Origin: Mesobacillus persicus
Lineage (GTDB): Bacteria > Bacillota > Bacilli > Bacillales > Cytobacillaceae
NCBI RefSeq assembly: GCF_900109925.1
Contig: NZ_FOBW01000026.1
Span: 1 to 37,377 of the forward strand
Length of the DNA: 37,377 bases
Reading direction: 5' to 3'
Shown one piece after another: positions 7,865 to 16,774 of this stretch (position 1 is its first letter; every line of letters begins with the position of its first letter). The notes beneath the pieces are model-generated. The model made no database searches and had not been told where the DNA came from. It was given only the letters and a program-made list of their open reading frames with translations. The translations under genes were made by a program, and so were the position numbers.

Positions 7865-8266
7865 CTAACGAAGCCACTTCGTTGCTATGATCTGTGTCCC
7901 ATCCCCAGGGATAGACTCAATTGCAAATTGATCCATCAATCGTTTGACCCCAGGAAGCCCAGCACCTAGCCCACCAGAAGTTGAAAATCCATCTTCCATC
8001 ACTTGGCGAATATCACTAATGCCAGGACCACTATCAATCGCACTGATTTTCACACCTGGTTTCCCATTCTCATATAATTTATCAATGCAAATTTGTCCCT
8101 TCCCTGCGTATAAATATATATTTCTTGCCAGTTCACTAATCGCCGTGGTTATTCTCGCTTGGTCTACCGTACCGAACCCAAGCTCTTTGGCTACATTGCG
8201 CCCAAGTTGCCTAGCAGCAACTATGTCCCATTCGTTAATGATCGTTACACAGGATTGGATAGTCAT
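7865..8266 (-). CDS. rsbT: RsbT, serine/threonine kinase and RsbU activator
   Basis: A 133-residue GHKL kinase. The N box is ISELARNIYLYAG (about residues 43-55), followed by DSGPGI and the glycine-rich GGLGAGLPGVKRL. RsbT is held in the stressosome by RsbR and RsbS; on stress it phosphorylates them, leaves and activates RsbU. It lies 3 bp after rsbS and 11 bp before rsbU. Confidence 0.96.
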   Translation of the reverse strand: MTIQSCVTIINEWDIVAARQLGRNVAKELGFGTVDQARITTAISELARNIYLYAGKGQICIDKLYENGKPGVKISAIDSGPGISDIRQVMEDGFSTSGGLGAGLPGVKRLMDQFAIESIPGDGTQIIATKWLR

Positions 8267-8269
8267 ACA

Positions 8270-8626
8270 TTATTCCCCCAATTCCTGTTGTAATTTCTCC
8301 AAACCTTTTTCTAAATCAATAGCCGTTAGGACATTTGTTAAGCCTATACCTAGCTCGATTAGAGTAATAGCAACAGCTGGCTGGATTCCTGTAATGACGA
8401 CCTTTGCTCCCATTAGGTTGGACATATCAATAACATCACCTAATACCTTTGCAATAAAGGAATCAATGAAATCGATAGAAGTTAGGTCAATTACAACCCC
8501 ATTTGCACCAGTTTCGTGTATTTTTTGGAGGAGATCTTCTTGAAATTGAAGAGCTGTTTGATCATCTAATTCCCATTGAATCGATACCAACAGACAGTTG
8601 TATAGCTTTAATATTGGTATTCTCAC
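8270..8626 (-). CDS. rsbS: RsbS, stressosome scaffold STAS protein
   Basis: A 118-residue single-domain STAS protein that forms the stressosome core with RsbR. The phosphorylated serine is Ser56 in DFIDSFIAK, equivalent to Ser59 of B. subtilis RsbS; its phosphorylation by RsbT releases the kinase. The start ATG overlaps the rsbR stop as ATGA. Confidence 0.96.
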   Translation of the reverse strand: MRIPILKLYNCLLVSIQWELDDQTALQFQEDLLQKIHETGANGVVIDLTSIDFIDSFIAKVLGDVIDMSNLMGAKVVITGIQPAVAITLIELGIGLTNVLTAIDLEKGLEKLQQELGE

Positions 8627-9456
8627 TTCGCAACCTCCACATTGACTATTTTACGATTGGTCAATTCAAGTGCTGCCTCTATACCCTTTTGTAGAGAGTT
8701 TTTGGTTGTGAACTGGTTTAAGTCAATTCCTAGACTAACAATCGTCTGTGCGATTTCCGGTCGAATTCCACAAAGCATACATTTTGCCCCAATCAGTCTG
8801 ACCGCATCTGCAGCTTGAATAATATGATGGGCTACCATTGTATCAACAACAGGAACACCTGTTATATCAATTAACACAACCTCAGAACGGTGCTTAACCG
8901 CTCCCTTTAGTAGATTCTCCATAATTTGTTTTGCTCGTTCTGTGTCAATCGTTCCAACTAAAGGCATTACAGTGATTCGTTCGAAAACTGGAATTAGTGG
9001 AGCCGATAGCTCCTGAAGGGCAATTTTTTGAAGAGAAACGGTCTTTTCCCATGTTGCAGAATAAATATCAATAATTTCATTATTCATAGGCTGCATCCAT
9101 TCGGAAAACTCCCGAAACAGATTTCTTTGATTCTCTTCAGTAATCACACCACTTTGTTCCATTCTATCAAGAACAATTACTCCAAATGTATGCAATCCCC
9201 TTGAGACAAATGTCAATGGCCATCCTAAGCGAACAACCTTCTCGGAGAATTCATTCAAGCGTGAGTTATAATCATCTTTTGAACCATTTAAATTTGAAAT
9301 AACTAAATCTACAAATTCACGGCTCGTGCTATTAAAAACCTGGTCAGATACAACGCGTAAAACACGATCATCCGCCGCTTCCTTTGTTGTCCGAATCCAT
9401 TCATCGAGAATATCTAATTTATGAGTCTCGATAAACTTAAAAATTAGCTTATTCAT
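8623..9456 (-). CDS. rsbR: RsbR (RsbRA type), stressosome sensor and co-antagonist
   Basis: A 277-residue protein with an N-terminal non-haem globin-like sensor domain (about 1-140), a linker helix and a C-terminal STAS domain (about 160-270). The two regulatory threonines are at 172 (TIDTERAK) and 206 (VVDTMVAHH), one off from Thr171 and Thr205 of B. subtilis RsbRA. With RsbS it builds the stressosome that sequesters RsbT. The start is the ATG of MNKLIFK with GGGGGGA 6 bp upstream; an ATG five codons earlier overlaps that site. It is the first gene of the operon, with likely SigA promoters at 9543-9590. Confidence 0.95.
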   Translation of the reverse strand: MNKLIFKFIETHKLDILDEWIRTTKEAADDRVLRVVSDQVFNSTSREFVDLVISNLNGSKDDYNSRLNEFSEKVVRLGWPLTFVSRGLHTFGVIVLDRMEQSGVITEENQRNLFREFSEWMQPMNNEIIDIYSATWEKTVSLQKIALQELSAPLIPVFERITVMPLVGTIDTERAKQIMENLLKGAVKHRSEVVLIDITGVPVVDTMVAHHIIQAADAVRLIGAKCMLCGIRPEIAQTIVSLGIDLNQFTTKNSLQKGIEAALELTNRKIVNVEVAK

Positions 9457-9542
9457 GTCTCTTCCCCCCATCCAAGCTTACAAGTTTTTTCTTTACCCTT
9501 ATTAGCAAAAATCTAAACCCCTAAATTGAAAAAGTATTCGAA

Positions 9543-9590
9543 ATTATACTTGATATATACCAATGTAAAGGTATATACATATAACGTCAA
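9543..9590 (-). promoter_or_regulatory. Candidate SigA promoters for the sigB operon
   Basis: Two overlapping candidates on the minus strand. One is TTGACG (9585-9590), 17 bp, TACATT (9562-9567). The other is TTTACA (9564-9569), 15 bp, TATAAT (9543-9548). The first has better spacing and the second a better -10. A SigA promoter is expected upstream of rsbR from B. subtilis. Confidence 0.45.
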
Positions 9591-9727
9591 ATATAAATTA
9601 CTAGGGAATAGAGGTTCATAACCAATCTTAATTGTTGCTATTTTCGTTTCTCCCAAAATGAAAACCAACCACATGCCAGAACAATTCGTAGTTATATCTG
9701 CCCTACACTGCAGGTATTCTTTTCCAC

Positions 9728-9804
9728 ACCTATTTCGTGCTCCACGAACCATTCATGACGCACAAATTTTGCTTCCTCACACCATTTCGTGCTCCTTGAA
9801 CCAA
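9728..9804. repeat. Two copies of a palindromic 24-bp repeat
   Basis: Copy 1 (about 9728-9751) contains the perfect palindrome TTCGTG-CTC-CACGAA at 9734-9748. Copy 2 (about 9780-9804) shares ATTTCGTGCTCC and GAACCA but its right arm has decayed to CTTGAA. The copies are about 52 bp apart. They may be a dispersed intergenic repeat or a duplicated operator. Confidence 0.6.
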
Positions 9805-9822
9805 TCAAAGGACTACTAAATA

Positions 9823-9851
9823 AAAAAACGCCCCCGGTAAGAGCGTTTTAA
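9823..9851 (-). terminator. Terminator of ndoAI-ndoA
   Basis: AAAACGC...GCGTTTTTTT stem-loop ending in a T run on the minus strand, right after the ndoA stop codon. Confidence 0.8.
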
Positions 9852-9858
9852 ATGTCTA

Positions 9859-10209
9859 TTAAAATTCAATAAGGCCTAAACTTACCTGAAGTGCTTCATC
9901 CACTTTATCCATCATTTCATCATCGAGATGGGTAATCTTATCGGTTAATCGTTGTTTATCAATTGTACGAATCTGCTCTAATAAAAGGACTGAATCACGT
10001 TCAAAGCCGTAACGTTTCGCATCAATTTCAACATGCGTTGGCAGCTTCGCTTTTTGGATTTGAGCGGTTATGGCTGCAACTATTACTGTGGGACTAAACC
10101 GATTCCCGATGTCGTTTTGAATGACAAGTACAGGGCGGACGCCGCCTTGCTCTGAACCAACAACTGGGGATAGGTCCGCAAAATATACGTCACCACGTTT
10201 GACAATCAA
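9859..10209 (-). CDS. ndoA: EndoA, MazF-type mRNA interferase toxin
   Basis: A 116-residue PemK/MazF toxin, the same length as B. subtilis EndoA and nearly identical to it. [13 protein letters not shown] and [14 protein letters not shown] form the RNA-binding sheet, and [16 protein letters not shown] holds the conserved T and neighbouring active-site residues. B. subtilis EndoA cuts single-stranded RNA at UACAU. The start is TTG at 10209, preceded by GCGGAGG. It lies 4 bp after the antitoxin gene, so the two are co-translated. The pair sits directly upstream of the sigB operon, as in B. subtilis and Staphylococcus. Confidence 0.97.
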   Translation of the reverse strand: MIVKRGDVYFADLSPVVGSEQGGVRPVLVIQNDIGNRFSPTVIVAAITAQIQKAKLPTHVEIDAKRYGFERDSVLLLEQIRTIDKQRLTDKITHLDDEMMDKVDEALQVSLGLIEF

Positions 10210-10213
10210 CGGA

Positions 10214-10495
10214 TTAGCCTCCGCTTACTAAACGTTCGACAGTGTGTTCTGCCTCGTATTCTGCCTGAAAGGCCTCAGATGCAATTGTCAGGTTGATCTT
10301 GGCCATTTCCATATACCCACGTCTCATCGATTCACGAATTTGTCTCTTTTTTCGGTCACGTAGATACATTTTCGTTGCTTGGTAAATGAATTCACTTCTG
10401 TTCACGTTTTCCTGTTTAGCAAAGCCATCCAATTCTAATAGTAAATTTTGCGGTAACCTCACCAGGATTTCAGTTGTTGCGCTGGATTCAGACAC
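10214..10495 (-). CDS. ndoAI: EndoAI, MazE-type ribbon-helix-helix antitoxin
   Basis: A 93-residue antitoxin, the same length as B. subtilis EndoAI. The N-terminal half is a ribbon-helix-helix fold ([19 protein letters not shown]) used for dimerisation and DNA binding. The C-terminal segment [13 protein letters not shown] and the terminal TVERLVSGG match the part of EndoAI that blocks the toxin. The GTG of VSESSA is chosen because GGAGG is about 9 bp upstream; the ATG two codons earlier is only 3 bp from it. Confidence 0.95.
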   Translation of the reverse strand: MSESSATTEILVRLPQNLLLELDGFAKQENVNRSEFIYQATKMYLRDRKKRQIRESMRRGYMEMAKINLTIASEAFQAEYEAEHTVERLVSGG

Positions 10496-10659
10496 AAACA
10501 TACACCTCCACCATCATCACTACATACCGTATCACGTTTTTTTCGTTTTTCTTTACCATTTTTAATATTAACATTAATTAAGCCAGATGCAAAGATGCAT
10601 TGGCAATTCTATTGTATTATCCACCAAAAAAATATAGTTTTATGCACAGATTACCTTCA

Positions 10660-11829
10660 TTAGTTATTTTTAGGTAGTAGTGCATTGTTTAAATCGATGA
10701 TTTCTCCTCCCTTTTTGTAAAGCCTAGGTACCCTCGAAGAAATTAGACAGGGAATTTCATAGTTAATCGTATCTAGTTTGTCGGCGATCTCATCAATTGG
10801 AACCGCTGCATCTCCCTGCTTCCCAATAAGAGTGACGACAGTCCCCACCTCAACTTGATGAGGAAGCCTTACGATCGTTTGATCCATACAAATTCTTCCG
10901 ATAATCGGTGACCGTATTCCATCAATCAATACTTCTTGATCCTGCAATCTACGAATCCAACCATCGGCATATCCAATTGGAATAGTACCCACCCATTCAT
11001 CCTGTTCGGCTTCATAAGTACCACCGTAACTGATTTTCTCCCCTCTTTTTATAAGCTTAACCTGCGTAAGCTTTGAGTGGAGAGAAAACGCCTCTTCTAG
11101 CTTAATTGGTAGGTCTGCCTTTATTTCTTGAGATGGCGAGAGACCGTACATTACAATTCCCAGTCTTATGGCATTAAAATTTGCCTTTCCATAACGAAGC
11201 GCAGCTGCACTATTGCTCCCATGTACACAAGGGGGCCGTGAGCTGAGACTCGAAACCATTTCATCAAAGCGCTCAAGCTGATCTAAAAAGTAATGATTAT
11301 CTAGTTCATCCGCCGTAGCGAAGTGTGTAAAGACACCTGCAAATACGAGCCGTGAATCTTTGTTGATTGCTTCTTCTATCTCTCTTAATTCTTCGATGTT
11401 CCTTACTCCTATCCGCCCCATCCCGGTGTCTACTTTAATATGGAGGGATAGATTAGCGTTTGCAGCGAGAAAGCTCTGTGCTTTTTCAATCCATTCCCGC
11501 TGAAACACCGTAAGAATAATATTATTCTTTGCAGCAATCGTAACATCCTCAGGCCTGCTTGCTCCGAGCACAAGTATTGGTGCATTGATCCCTTTCACTC
11601 TAAGAGAAAGTGCCTCATCCATAAAAGCTACTGCCAGCATCGACGCTCCTGCATTAAGGGCAGCCATAGCCGTTTGATAATCACCATGACCGTAAGCGTT
11701 AGCTTTTACTACCCCAATAATTGTCACTTCAGCAGGGAGTCTTTTTCTAACCGCTGCAACATTAGCCGTAATACAGTCAAGATCCACTTCTACCCAGGTA
11801 TCCCGATAAAATAAACCATGTTCAATCAC
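10660..11829 (-). CDS. alr: Alanine racemase
   Basis: A 389-residue fold-type III PLP enzyme that interconverts L- and D-alanine for peptidoglycan. The PLP lysine is K42 in VVKANAYGHG. The second catalytic residue is the tyrosine in KISYGGTY, near residue 270, and the substrate site includes GRICMDQ. The start is GTG at 11829 with AGGAAG upstream. Alr supplies D-alanine to Ddl, which is encoded about 10 kb away in this window. The order acpS-ydcC-alr-ndoAI-ndoA matches B. subtilis. Sequences at 10496-10659 separate it from the antitoxin gene, so that operon may have its own promoter. Confidence 0.97.
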   Translation of the reverse strand: MIEHGLFYRDTWVEVDLDCITANVAAVRKRLPAEVTIIGVVKANAYGHGDYQTAMAALNAGASMLAVAFMDEALSLRVKGINAPILVLGASRPEDVTIAAKNNIILTVFQREWIEKAQSFLAANANLSLHIKVDTGMGRIGVRNIEELREIEEAINKDSRLVFAGVFTHFATADELDNHYFLDQLERFDEMVSSLSSRPPCVHGSNSAAALRYGKANFNAIRLGIVMYGLSPSQEIKADLPIKLEEAFSLHSKLTQVKLIKRGEKISYGGTYEAEQDEWVGTIPIGYADGWIRRLQDQEVLIDGIRSPIIGRICMDQTIVRLPHQVEVGTVVTLIGKQGDAAVPIDEIADKLDTINYEIPCLISSRVPRLYKKGGEIIDLNNALLPKNN

Positions 11830-12161
11830 GTAAACACACTTCCTTTAATACGTTCCTTCCTCTTATCTGTATATTATCGAACCAGGAAACAGGAAATGTC
11901 AAATAGATAATTCTCAATCTAACCGTAGAGGAAGATGTTAGAAATTGGACTCCGTAAAATTTTATCGGCTACATTTATTTATCTCCATCAGAACTTAATT
12001 ATTCTCAAATCCATCGCTTTTTATTTGCTCTTTTCTCAAACTCTGTTGCTTTCTAAGCTGAATACTAAGTGTTTGGGCTATCTGCAGCTAACAAATTTGA
12101 TTAGAAAAAGATACTTAATGAACATTAACCTATAAAATAAACAACTAAACTCATAGCCATT
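11830..12161. other. Spacer between ydcC and alr
   Basis: About 330 bp of AT-rich DNA. An open frame at 11935-12135 (plus strand) has no ribosome site and looks accidental. No clear promoter was found; alr is likely transcribed from within this spacer. Confidence 0.5.
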
Positions 12162-12194
12162 AAAAAAACAGGCCCTTGATTTGAGCCTGTTTTG
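12162..12194 (-). terminator. Terminator of ydcC
   Basis: AAAACAGGCTC, a short loop, then GGGCCTGTTTTTTT on the minus strand; a strong stem with a T run immediately after the gene. Confidence 0.9.
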
Positions 12195-12200
12195 AAATGA

Positions 12201-13214
12201 TTATTTTACTACATCACCTTGAACCGATTTCGCAACCATTACCATTTCTTCTGGTGTCAGTTCAGATGAAGCGAGCATGTATTCCACACCTTGATAGGTC
12301 CATCTAACGGAATTCTCTGACTGTGCTCCTACAGTGAAACCTAAGTCAACTGGATTTCCATCTATAGCGACCGGATAGGTACCATCCTCCATCACTCCTG
12401 CTTTCTCCTGAACAAGCGTGAAAGACTTTTCCCCATCATAGGTTAGGACAATACGCTTACCATTTTTGGTATTCATCACTCTTTCATCCGCTAAGGTAAC
12501 ACCAGGAAGTTCAGCCACTGGGTACTTAACAGTGAATTGCTTATCGTCTCCACCAGCCATAACTGGTACCTCTAATTGTGAGGCAGTCATATTCTTTTTC
12601 ATATCGAACGCATCGTCGTCAAAGCTAGCTCCAAATTCCACGTCAGAAAATTCAACGGTAACTAGAGCATTTCTATCCGTATCCATTACTTTAACGCTAG
12701 CCGGGGTTAGATCTTTTTTATTTAGCTTGATTTCCTGAAGAGGAAGCATTTGGTTGTTTTGATAACGAGTCTTTGTCTCAAACACATAATGCTTTTCTGT
12801 CTCGTTGTATTTTGCCTCTTTATCCTCAAGAATGTCCTGCACTAAGGATTCATATAAATAGGCCTGGCTGCTATTTTGCGGCCAACTGCTTTGAAAACGG
12901 AAGCTCTTATTCAATGCAGGTGTTAAAACGAACACTCCTTCTTCATTCCTTAGAATCATCTGGCTCTGATCCTTTTCGGCATTCTTTAAGTTTACACGGT
13001 AAAATGACGGTTCTTTATGCCAAATTTCCACCTCATAAACCTGCGGCTCTGATCCCATTTGAAGGGTCATTTCTGCTTTTGCCTTATAGCTCTTCAATTC
13101 TGATAGTGTCTCATCCAGGTCCTTTACAACTGTTTCCTGCGATTTAGCACCACAAGCAGCCAAAACTAATAAAATCATCACCCCGGCGAGAAGCAGCAAA
13201 AACCTATTCTTCAT
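12201..13214 (-). CDS. ydcC: LolA-like outer-membrane-lipoprotein-carrier fold lipoprotein (YdcC)
   Basis: A 337-residue secreted lipoprotein. The signal peptide ends in the lipobox LAAC with the lipidated cysteine at residue 21. The mature part has the repeating beta pattern of the LolA/YdcC family: DETLSELKSYKAKAEMTLQM near the start, then strands such as EVEIWHKEPSFYRV. It should be anchored on the outer face of the cytoplasmic membrane. B. subtilis YdcC is expressed in the mother cell during sporulation; its function is unknown. It lies between acpS and alr, as in B. subtilis, and ends at its own terminator. Confidence 0.9.
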   Translation of the reverse strand: MKNRFLLLLAGVMILLVLAACGAKSQETVVKDLDETLSELKSYKAKAEMTLQMGSEPQVYEVEIWHKEPSFYRVNLKNAEKDQSQMILRNEEGVFVLTPALNKSFRFQSSWPQNSSQAYLYESLVQDILEDKEAKYNETEKHYVFETKTRYQNNQMLPLQEIKLNKKDLTPASVKVMDTDRNALVTVEFSDVEFGASFDDDAFDMKKNMTASQLEVPVMAGGDDKQFTVKYPVAELPGVTLADERVMNTKNGKRIVLTYDGEKSFTLVQEKAGVMEDGTYPVAIDGNPVDLGFTVGAQSENSVRWTYQGVEYMLASSELTPEEMVMVAKSVQGDVVK

Positions 13215-13414
13215 TCCTTCAACCCCTTTTTAGTCTAATTTCAACATGTAAAGGGAAAGAAAAGACAGTCTACAGCTATTGTTCCCGCCGCCTGGTCTTG
13301 TCTCCCCTGTTGCACTATGAATATATGAGACAACCTTAGGGTTTATGACCAAGCTTTCGATAAGCTTGTTTTATTTTTTACTCTGTTAGGAGAAATTAGT
13401 TGATTTTACAAATT
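13215..13414. other. Spacer upstream of ydcC
   Basis: Together with the repeat that follows, this makes a 409-bp gap between acpS and ydcC. No gene is visible. A sporulation promoter for ydcC is expected here but I could not place one. Confidence 0.4.
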
Positions 13415-13605
13415 GTTGATTGGAACGGAAGGCACTCGACTCCTCGAAAATGAACTGCACATTTTCTCGTGCGTGGGCGGATTCAACGATGTAAAATCAG
13501 AGTCCTGCGGGAGTACGGGGCTGGGGAGACCCCACAGGCGCTTCTAGCGCCGAGGAGGCTCCCCGGCACGCCCGCGGAAAGCGAGTGCCTGGAGTGAAAA
13601 TCAAC
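13415..13605. repeat. GC-rich dispersed intergenic repeat with imperfect terminal inverted repeats
   Basis: The ends GTTGATT...AGGCACTCG and CGAGTGCC...AATCAAC are imperfect inverted repeats. The interior has nested stems: GGCGCT-TCT-AGCGCC at 13537-13551 inside GGGGAG...CTCCCC. Sequences of this type are widespread between genes in Bacillaceae. About 60 bp (13445-13505) bordered by ACTCCT/AGTCCT looks inserted and contains its own inverted repeat GAAAATG/CATTTTC. Fragments recur at 18314-18335 and 35889-35903. Confidence 0.65.
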
Positions 13606-13623
13606 ATACTTATTTTAGAGAAC

Positions 13624-13977
13624 CTATATTTTTTCAATGACAACTTGTGCAGCCGCATAATCACGGCTATGGGTAATCGAAAGATGAACCCCTTCCGCAA
13701 ACGGCTTTAATACATAGGGTTTTCCTCGTTCATCTGCTATAATTTCAATATCAAGAAAAGACAAATCCTTCCCAATTCCAGTACCGATGGCCTTAGAAAA
13801 AGCCTCCTTGGCAGCAAAACGCCCTGCTAAGAACTCAGCCTTTCTCTTTATAGGTAAGGATTCAAAAATTGCTCTTTCCTTTATCGTCAAGACCCTATCA
13901 GGAAAGCGTCCTTGGTTTTCAAGCAAACTGGTAATTCGGCTAATTTCCACAATATCAAGCCCAATGCCTGTAATCAT
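13624..13977 (-). CDS. acpS: Holo-[acyl-carrier-protein] synthase
   Basis: A 117-residue AcpS, the usual length. It transfers 4'-phosphopantetheine from CoA to a serine of apo-ACP, which fatty acid synthesis requires. The N-terminal GIGLDIVEI holds the magnesium-binding aspartate at residue 8. The second motif is [20 protein letters not shown], with the conserved F-x-x-K-E-A-x-x-K-A pattern. GGAGG lies 8 bp before the ATG. It is divergent from the rhomboid gene, with about 116 bp between starts. Confidence 0.96.
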   Translation of the reverse strand: MITGIGLDIVEISRITSLLENQGRFPDRVLTIKERAIFESLPIKRKAEFLAGRFAAKEAFSKAIGTGIGKDLSFLDIEIIADERGKPYVLKPFAEGVHLSITHSRDYAAAQVVIEKI

Positions 13978-14093
13978 GGTTACAACCTCCTTCTAAAAAA
14001 TAAAATACAAGCATAGTAAATTAGTAAAAACAGTAGTTATTTTATGCCTTAAAAGGCTATTCTTAAAGATGAGAGCTTTTCAGGAGGTGCCCA

Positions 14094-14678
14094 ATGTTTG
14101 TCAGAACAGAAAGTTTACGTGAATTTATACGTTTTTATCCGCTAATTACCTTTATTCTTTTGTTTCAACTAGTTATCTTCCTTGCTACGTCACTGCCGTT
14201 CATACCGAGCAGAGAAATTTTTTCCCTTTTAGCGGGGGTCAACCTGTATATTGTCGAAGGGGAATTATGGAGGATTGTTACTCCAATCTTTGTTCATGCC
14301 GGTTTGGCCCATTTGTTATTTAACAGCTTTTCACTTGTACTTTTTGGACCTGCCCTTGAAAGAATACTAGGAAAGGGTAAATTTCTATTTGTCTATTTAT
14401 TAACCGGGATTGCTGCGAATATAGCGACACTTATGCTCGAGCCATTGACCTATACACATGTGGGTTCAAGTGGCGCCATCTTCGGTCTGTTTGGTTTTTA
14501 CATTGCCATTACGATGTTTAGGAAGGATTTGCTCTCCAAAGAGAATTCACAAACCATCCTGACAATTGCCGTTATTGGTGTCGTAATGACCTTTTTCCAA
14601 GCGAACATTAATATTACTGCCCATATTTTCGGTTTGATAGCCGGGTTCCTAACAGGGCGTGTGATTCTATCTAAATAA
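14094..14678 (+). CDS. Rhomboid-family intramembrane serine protease (YdcA-like)
   Basis: A 194-residue membrane protein with about six hydrophobic segments. The catalytic dyad is visible: Ser126 in GSSGAIFG (GxSG) and His177 in ITAHIFG. Rhomboids cleave transmembrane substrates within the bilayer. WR at 59-60 and HAGLAHLLFN in the first half are typical rhomboid signatures. It corresponds to B. subtilis YdcA, which lies at the same place beside acpS. GGAGG is 7 bp before the ATG. The substrate is unknown. Confidence 0.92.
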   Translation: MFVRTESLREFIRFYPLITFILLFQLVIFLATSLPFIPSREIFSLLAGVNLYIVEGELWRIVTPIFVHAGLAHLLFNSFSLVLFGPALERILGKGKFLFVYLLTGIAANIATLMLEPLTYTHVGSSGAIFGLFGFYIAITMFRKDLLSKENSQTILTIAVIGVVMTFFQANINITAHIFGLIAGFLTGRVILSK

Positions 14679-14685
14679 CGGAAAC

Positions 14686-14712
14686 AAAAGCGCCGTCAAC
14701 CGGCGCTTTTTC
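14686..14712. terminator. Bidirectional terminator between rhomboid gene and ydbT
   Basis: AAAAGCGCCG-TCAAC-CGGCGCTTTT, a perfect 10-bp stem with T and A runs; it serves converging genes. Confidence 0.92.
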
Positions 14713-14734
14713 CTTGGCAAAAGACTCTCCATTA

Positions 14735-16174
14735 TCAATCCTCTTTACGCGAAAACCAATTATAAATCTTCTTTGTATCTTCCCAATCAAGATCATACAC
14801 TTTTCCTCCGGATCCACCGTGACCGGATTTTACCACTGCATCAATCGTTGCAAGCCTTTTTTGAGTTTGAAAATGACTTTGTTTGATTGTCAATGACTGT
14901 ACCTTTTCCCGTTTCATAAAGACCGTACTTTTCACAATTGTCCGGAACCTTAACGTCAACAATCCATCATACAGACTCCAGCCCGCGTCCCTATACTCAA
15001 GCCATGACCATAACGCAGAGGCTACTAGGAGGGCAATCGAAAAATATCCCCATGGCCTAAACAGGAAAACAACGACGAGTACAATGGGAATAGCAATAAA
15101 CCATCCTTTTAGCAAATAGCGAATATATGCCCGGCTTGGAACAGAGTGGAGCTCTGAATTTAGCTGATAATCATCCAGATAGGGTTCCAGTAGCCTTGCA
15201 ACTTTCTGTTTTTTTATGATGGGGAGAATGAGGACCTTTGAACTTTCCTCATTTAGCGCTGAACCACCTGCACTTTCTACGAATACCGAAGCCATTCCTA
15301 TTGGTTGGCGAAGTAAGTTTTCACTAATCCGAACAGCCTGAATGCGCTTTATTGGAATCGTAAATTGGCGTTTCTCAAGTAGCCCCCTCGTAATAATTAA
15401 ATCATCATCTACTCTTTTAAGAGTGAAATTGGCATACTTTAGCATTGTACCCACCACAGATATCGCCCATGCTAGCAGAAATCCTAAAAAGATGATAATG
15501 CTAATAAATACAAGTCCACTTGAGATAAAGTGTTCTACCTCATTGAAAACACGATCAAAGGGTATAAATTCCTCAAACTGAAGAAAGAAAGCAAAGACTG
15601 CTGAAATAACAACACCTACCCCTCCTGATGTGGAAGCAAGTAGAAGCAACTCGCTAGAAGAAATCTTATAAATAACTGTTTCCTTGCTATCAATTTGCTC
15701 GCCTTCTTCAACAGCATGTGTAGACTTTTTTAGTTTCACAAGAAGGTCGTGTATTTCGTTTGCCTCGTTCTTTCTGATAGCAGTCAAGACGGCTTCTGCC
15801 TCCCCTGCACCAGCTCCTCCAGCGGTTTCAACCTTCACTTTGACAAGTCCAAAGGGACGTTGCAATAACCCTTCGGATACATCAAGGCTCTGTATCCGTT
15901 CAAAAGGAATATACCGCTTTTTACGGACAAAAAGCCCATGTTCGATTCTTAATTCCCCATCCTCGACTCTGTAAGTAAATCGATACCAAAAAATAATACC
16001 CGAAATAAAGACGAGGAAAAGCCCACCAGCCACAGCAATGAGATAAAATTGATTCCCGCCATCGCCACTACTTCCAAAGACCACAAAGACAATTAAAGGA
16101 ACAATCAATTCTTTTAGTTGCCGCAGCATATTAACGACAGCTGCAATCGGGTGCAGTCGTTTTGGCTCAGACAT
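14735..16174 (-). CDS. ydbT: PH-domain (bPH2/DUF304) membrane protein YdbT
   Basis: A 479-residue membrane protein with paired hydrophobic segments near residues 20-62, 178-198, 216-245 and 360-395. These alternate with repeats of the bacterial PH-like (bPH2) domain, each marked by a pattern such as YIPFERIQSLDVSEGLLQRP, FTIPIKRIQAVRISENLLRQ and MKREKVQSLTIKQSHFQ. It overlaps ydbS by 8 bp, so the two are one operon. In B. subtilis ydbST belongs to the SigW regulon and contributes to resistance against antimicrobials made by other bacilli; I did not find a convincing SigW site upstream here. It probably works as a complex with YdbS in the membrane. Confidence 0.9.
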   Translation of the reverse strand: MSEPKRLHPIAAVVNMLRQLKELIVPLIVFVVFGSSGDGGNQFYLIAVAGGLFLVFISGIIFWYRFTYRVEDGELRIEHGLFVRKKRYIPFERIQSLDVSEGLLQRPFGLVKVKVETAGGAGAGEAEAVLTAIRKNEANEIHDLLVKLKKSTHAVEEGEQIDSKETVIYKISSSELLLLASTSGGVGVVISAVFAFFLQFEEFIPFDRVFNEVEHFISSGLVFISIIIFLGFLLAWAISVVGTMLKYANFTLKRVDDDLIITRGLLEKRQFTIPIKRIQAVRISENLLRQPIGMASVFVESAGGSALNEESSKVLILPIIKKQKVARLLEPYLDDYQLNSELHSVPSRAYIRYLLKGWFIAIPIVLVVVFLFRPWGYFSIALLVASALWSWLEYRDAGWSLYDGLLTLRFRTIVKSTVFMKREKVQSLTIKQSHFQTQKRLATIDAVVKSGHGGSGGKVYDLDWEDTKKIYNWFSRKED

Positions 16175-16646
16175 CTTCGTCCGCCACCCTTGCCAGACTT
16201 GAGATTGATCGCCTTAACTCCTCGGCTTCATGCATATCAAGAGCTGGGATTTCATGGACCGTAGCTGCTGTTGAAATCATCACAGTTGAAAGTTGATACT
16301 TACGTAAAAGCGGACCCTGTTGTGTATCAACATGCTGAACTCTTATCATTGGGATAAGCGTTCTTTTAATAATAAAAACACCGCGTTGCAGTTCAATCTC
16401 TTGTTCTCTTACCTCATAACGCCATCTCTTCCACCGCAACTTAGGAAGGAGGAAAATCATTACATAGCTATAAGTCAAGGCAATGAAGAGAATGACTCCA
16501 ATAATCCAAAATAGCCAGTCAAAAATAACACCTAAAGTAATCAGTCCCCCTGCCACTAGGCAGATAATCAACGAGGAGATCCCCCCAGAAATTCTCCATA
16601 CCACCAATGCGCGCTCCGAAATTCTCGTTTGCGGCTCAGGAATCAT
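16167..16646 (-). CDS. ydbS: PH-domain (bPH2/DUF304) membrane protein YdbS
   Basis: A 159-residue membrane protein. Two hydrophobic stretches (about residues 20-70) are followed by one bPH2 domain with the signature LIPMIRVQHVDTQQGPLLRKYQ. GGAGG is 9 bp upstream of the ATG. It is the first gene of the two-gene ydbS-ydbT operon and presumably pairs with YdbT. Confidence 0.9.
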   Translation of the reverse strand: MIPEPQTRISERALVVWRISGGISSLIICLVAGGLITLGVIFDWLFWIIGVILFIALTYSYVMIFLLPKLRWKRWRYEVREQEIELQRGVFIIKRTLIPMIRVQHVDTQQGPLLRKYQLSTVMISTAATVHEIPALDMHEAEELRRSISSLARVADEDV

Positions 16647-16774
16647 ATATCCATTCCTCCTGATTTCCCATTTTATGTACTCTATCAGTATACATTATTT
16701 TTAGAAATGAAGATGATGTATACCTTTTTTATGCCCAACAGGAAATGGAAGGTTCTTTCTTTCAGTGAGAATTT

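Larger units (their letters stand above)
9457..9858. other. Spacer between ndoA and rsbR
   Basis: About 400 bp with no credible gene; the open frame at 9513-9752 has no ribosome site and unlikely composition. It holds the probable rsbR promoters, the ndoA terminator and two copies of a palindromic repeat at 9728-9804. Confidence 0.6.

Noticed and set aside
9513-9752. Open frame of 79 codons between ndoA and rsbR
   Set aside because: No ribosome site, no recognisable protein, and it covers the likely rsbR promoters.
11935-12135. Open frame of 66 codons in the ydcC-alr spacer
   Set aside because: No ribosome site and composition of random AT-rich sequence.
13497-13700. Open frame of 67 codons across the dispersed repeat and acpS
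   Set aside because: It crosses the GC-rich repeat and overlaps acpS in another frame.
16647-16774. SigW promoter upstream of ydbS, expected from B. subtilis
   Set aside because: No TGAAAC-N16-CGTA pattern could be found in this spacer.
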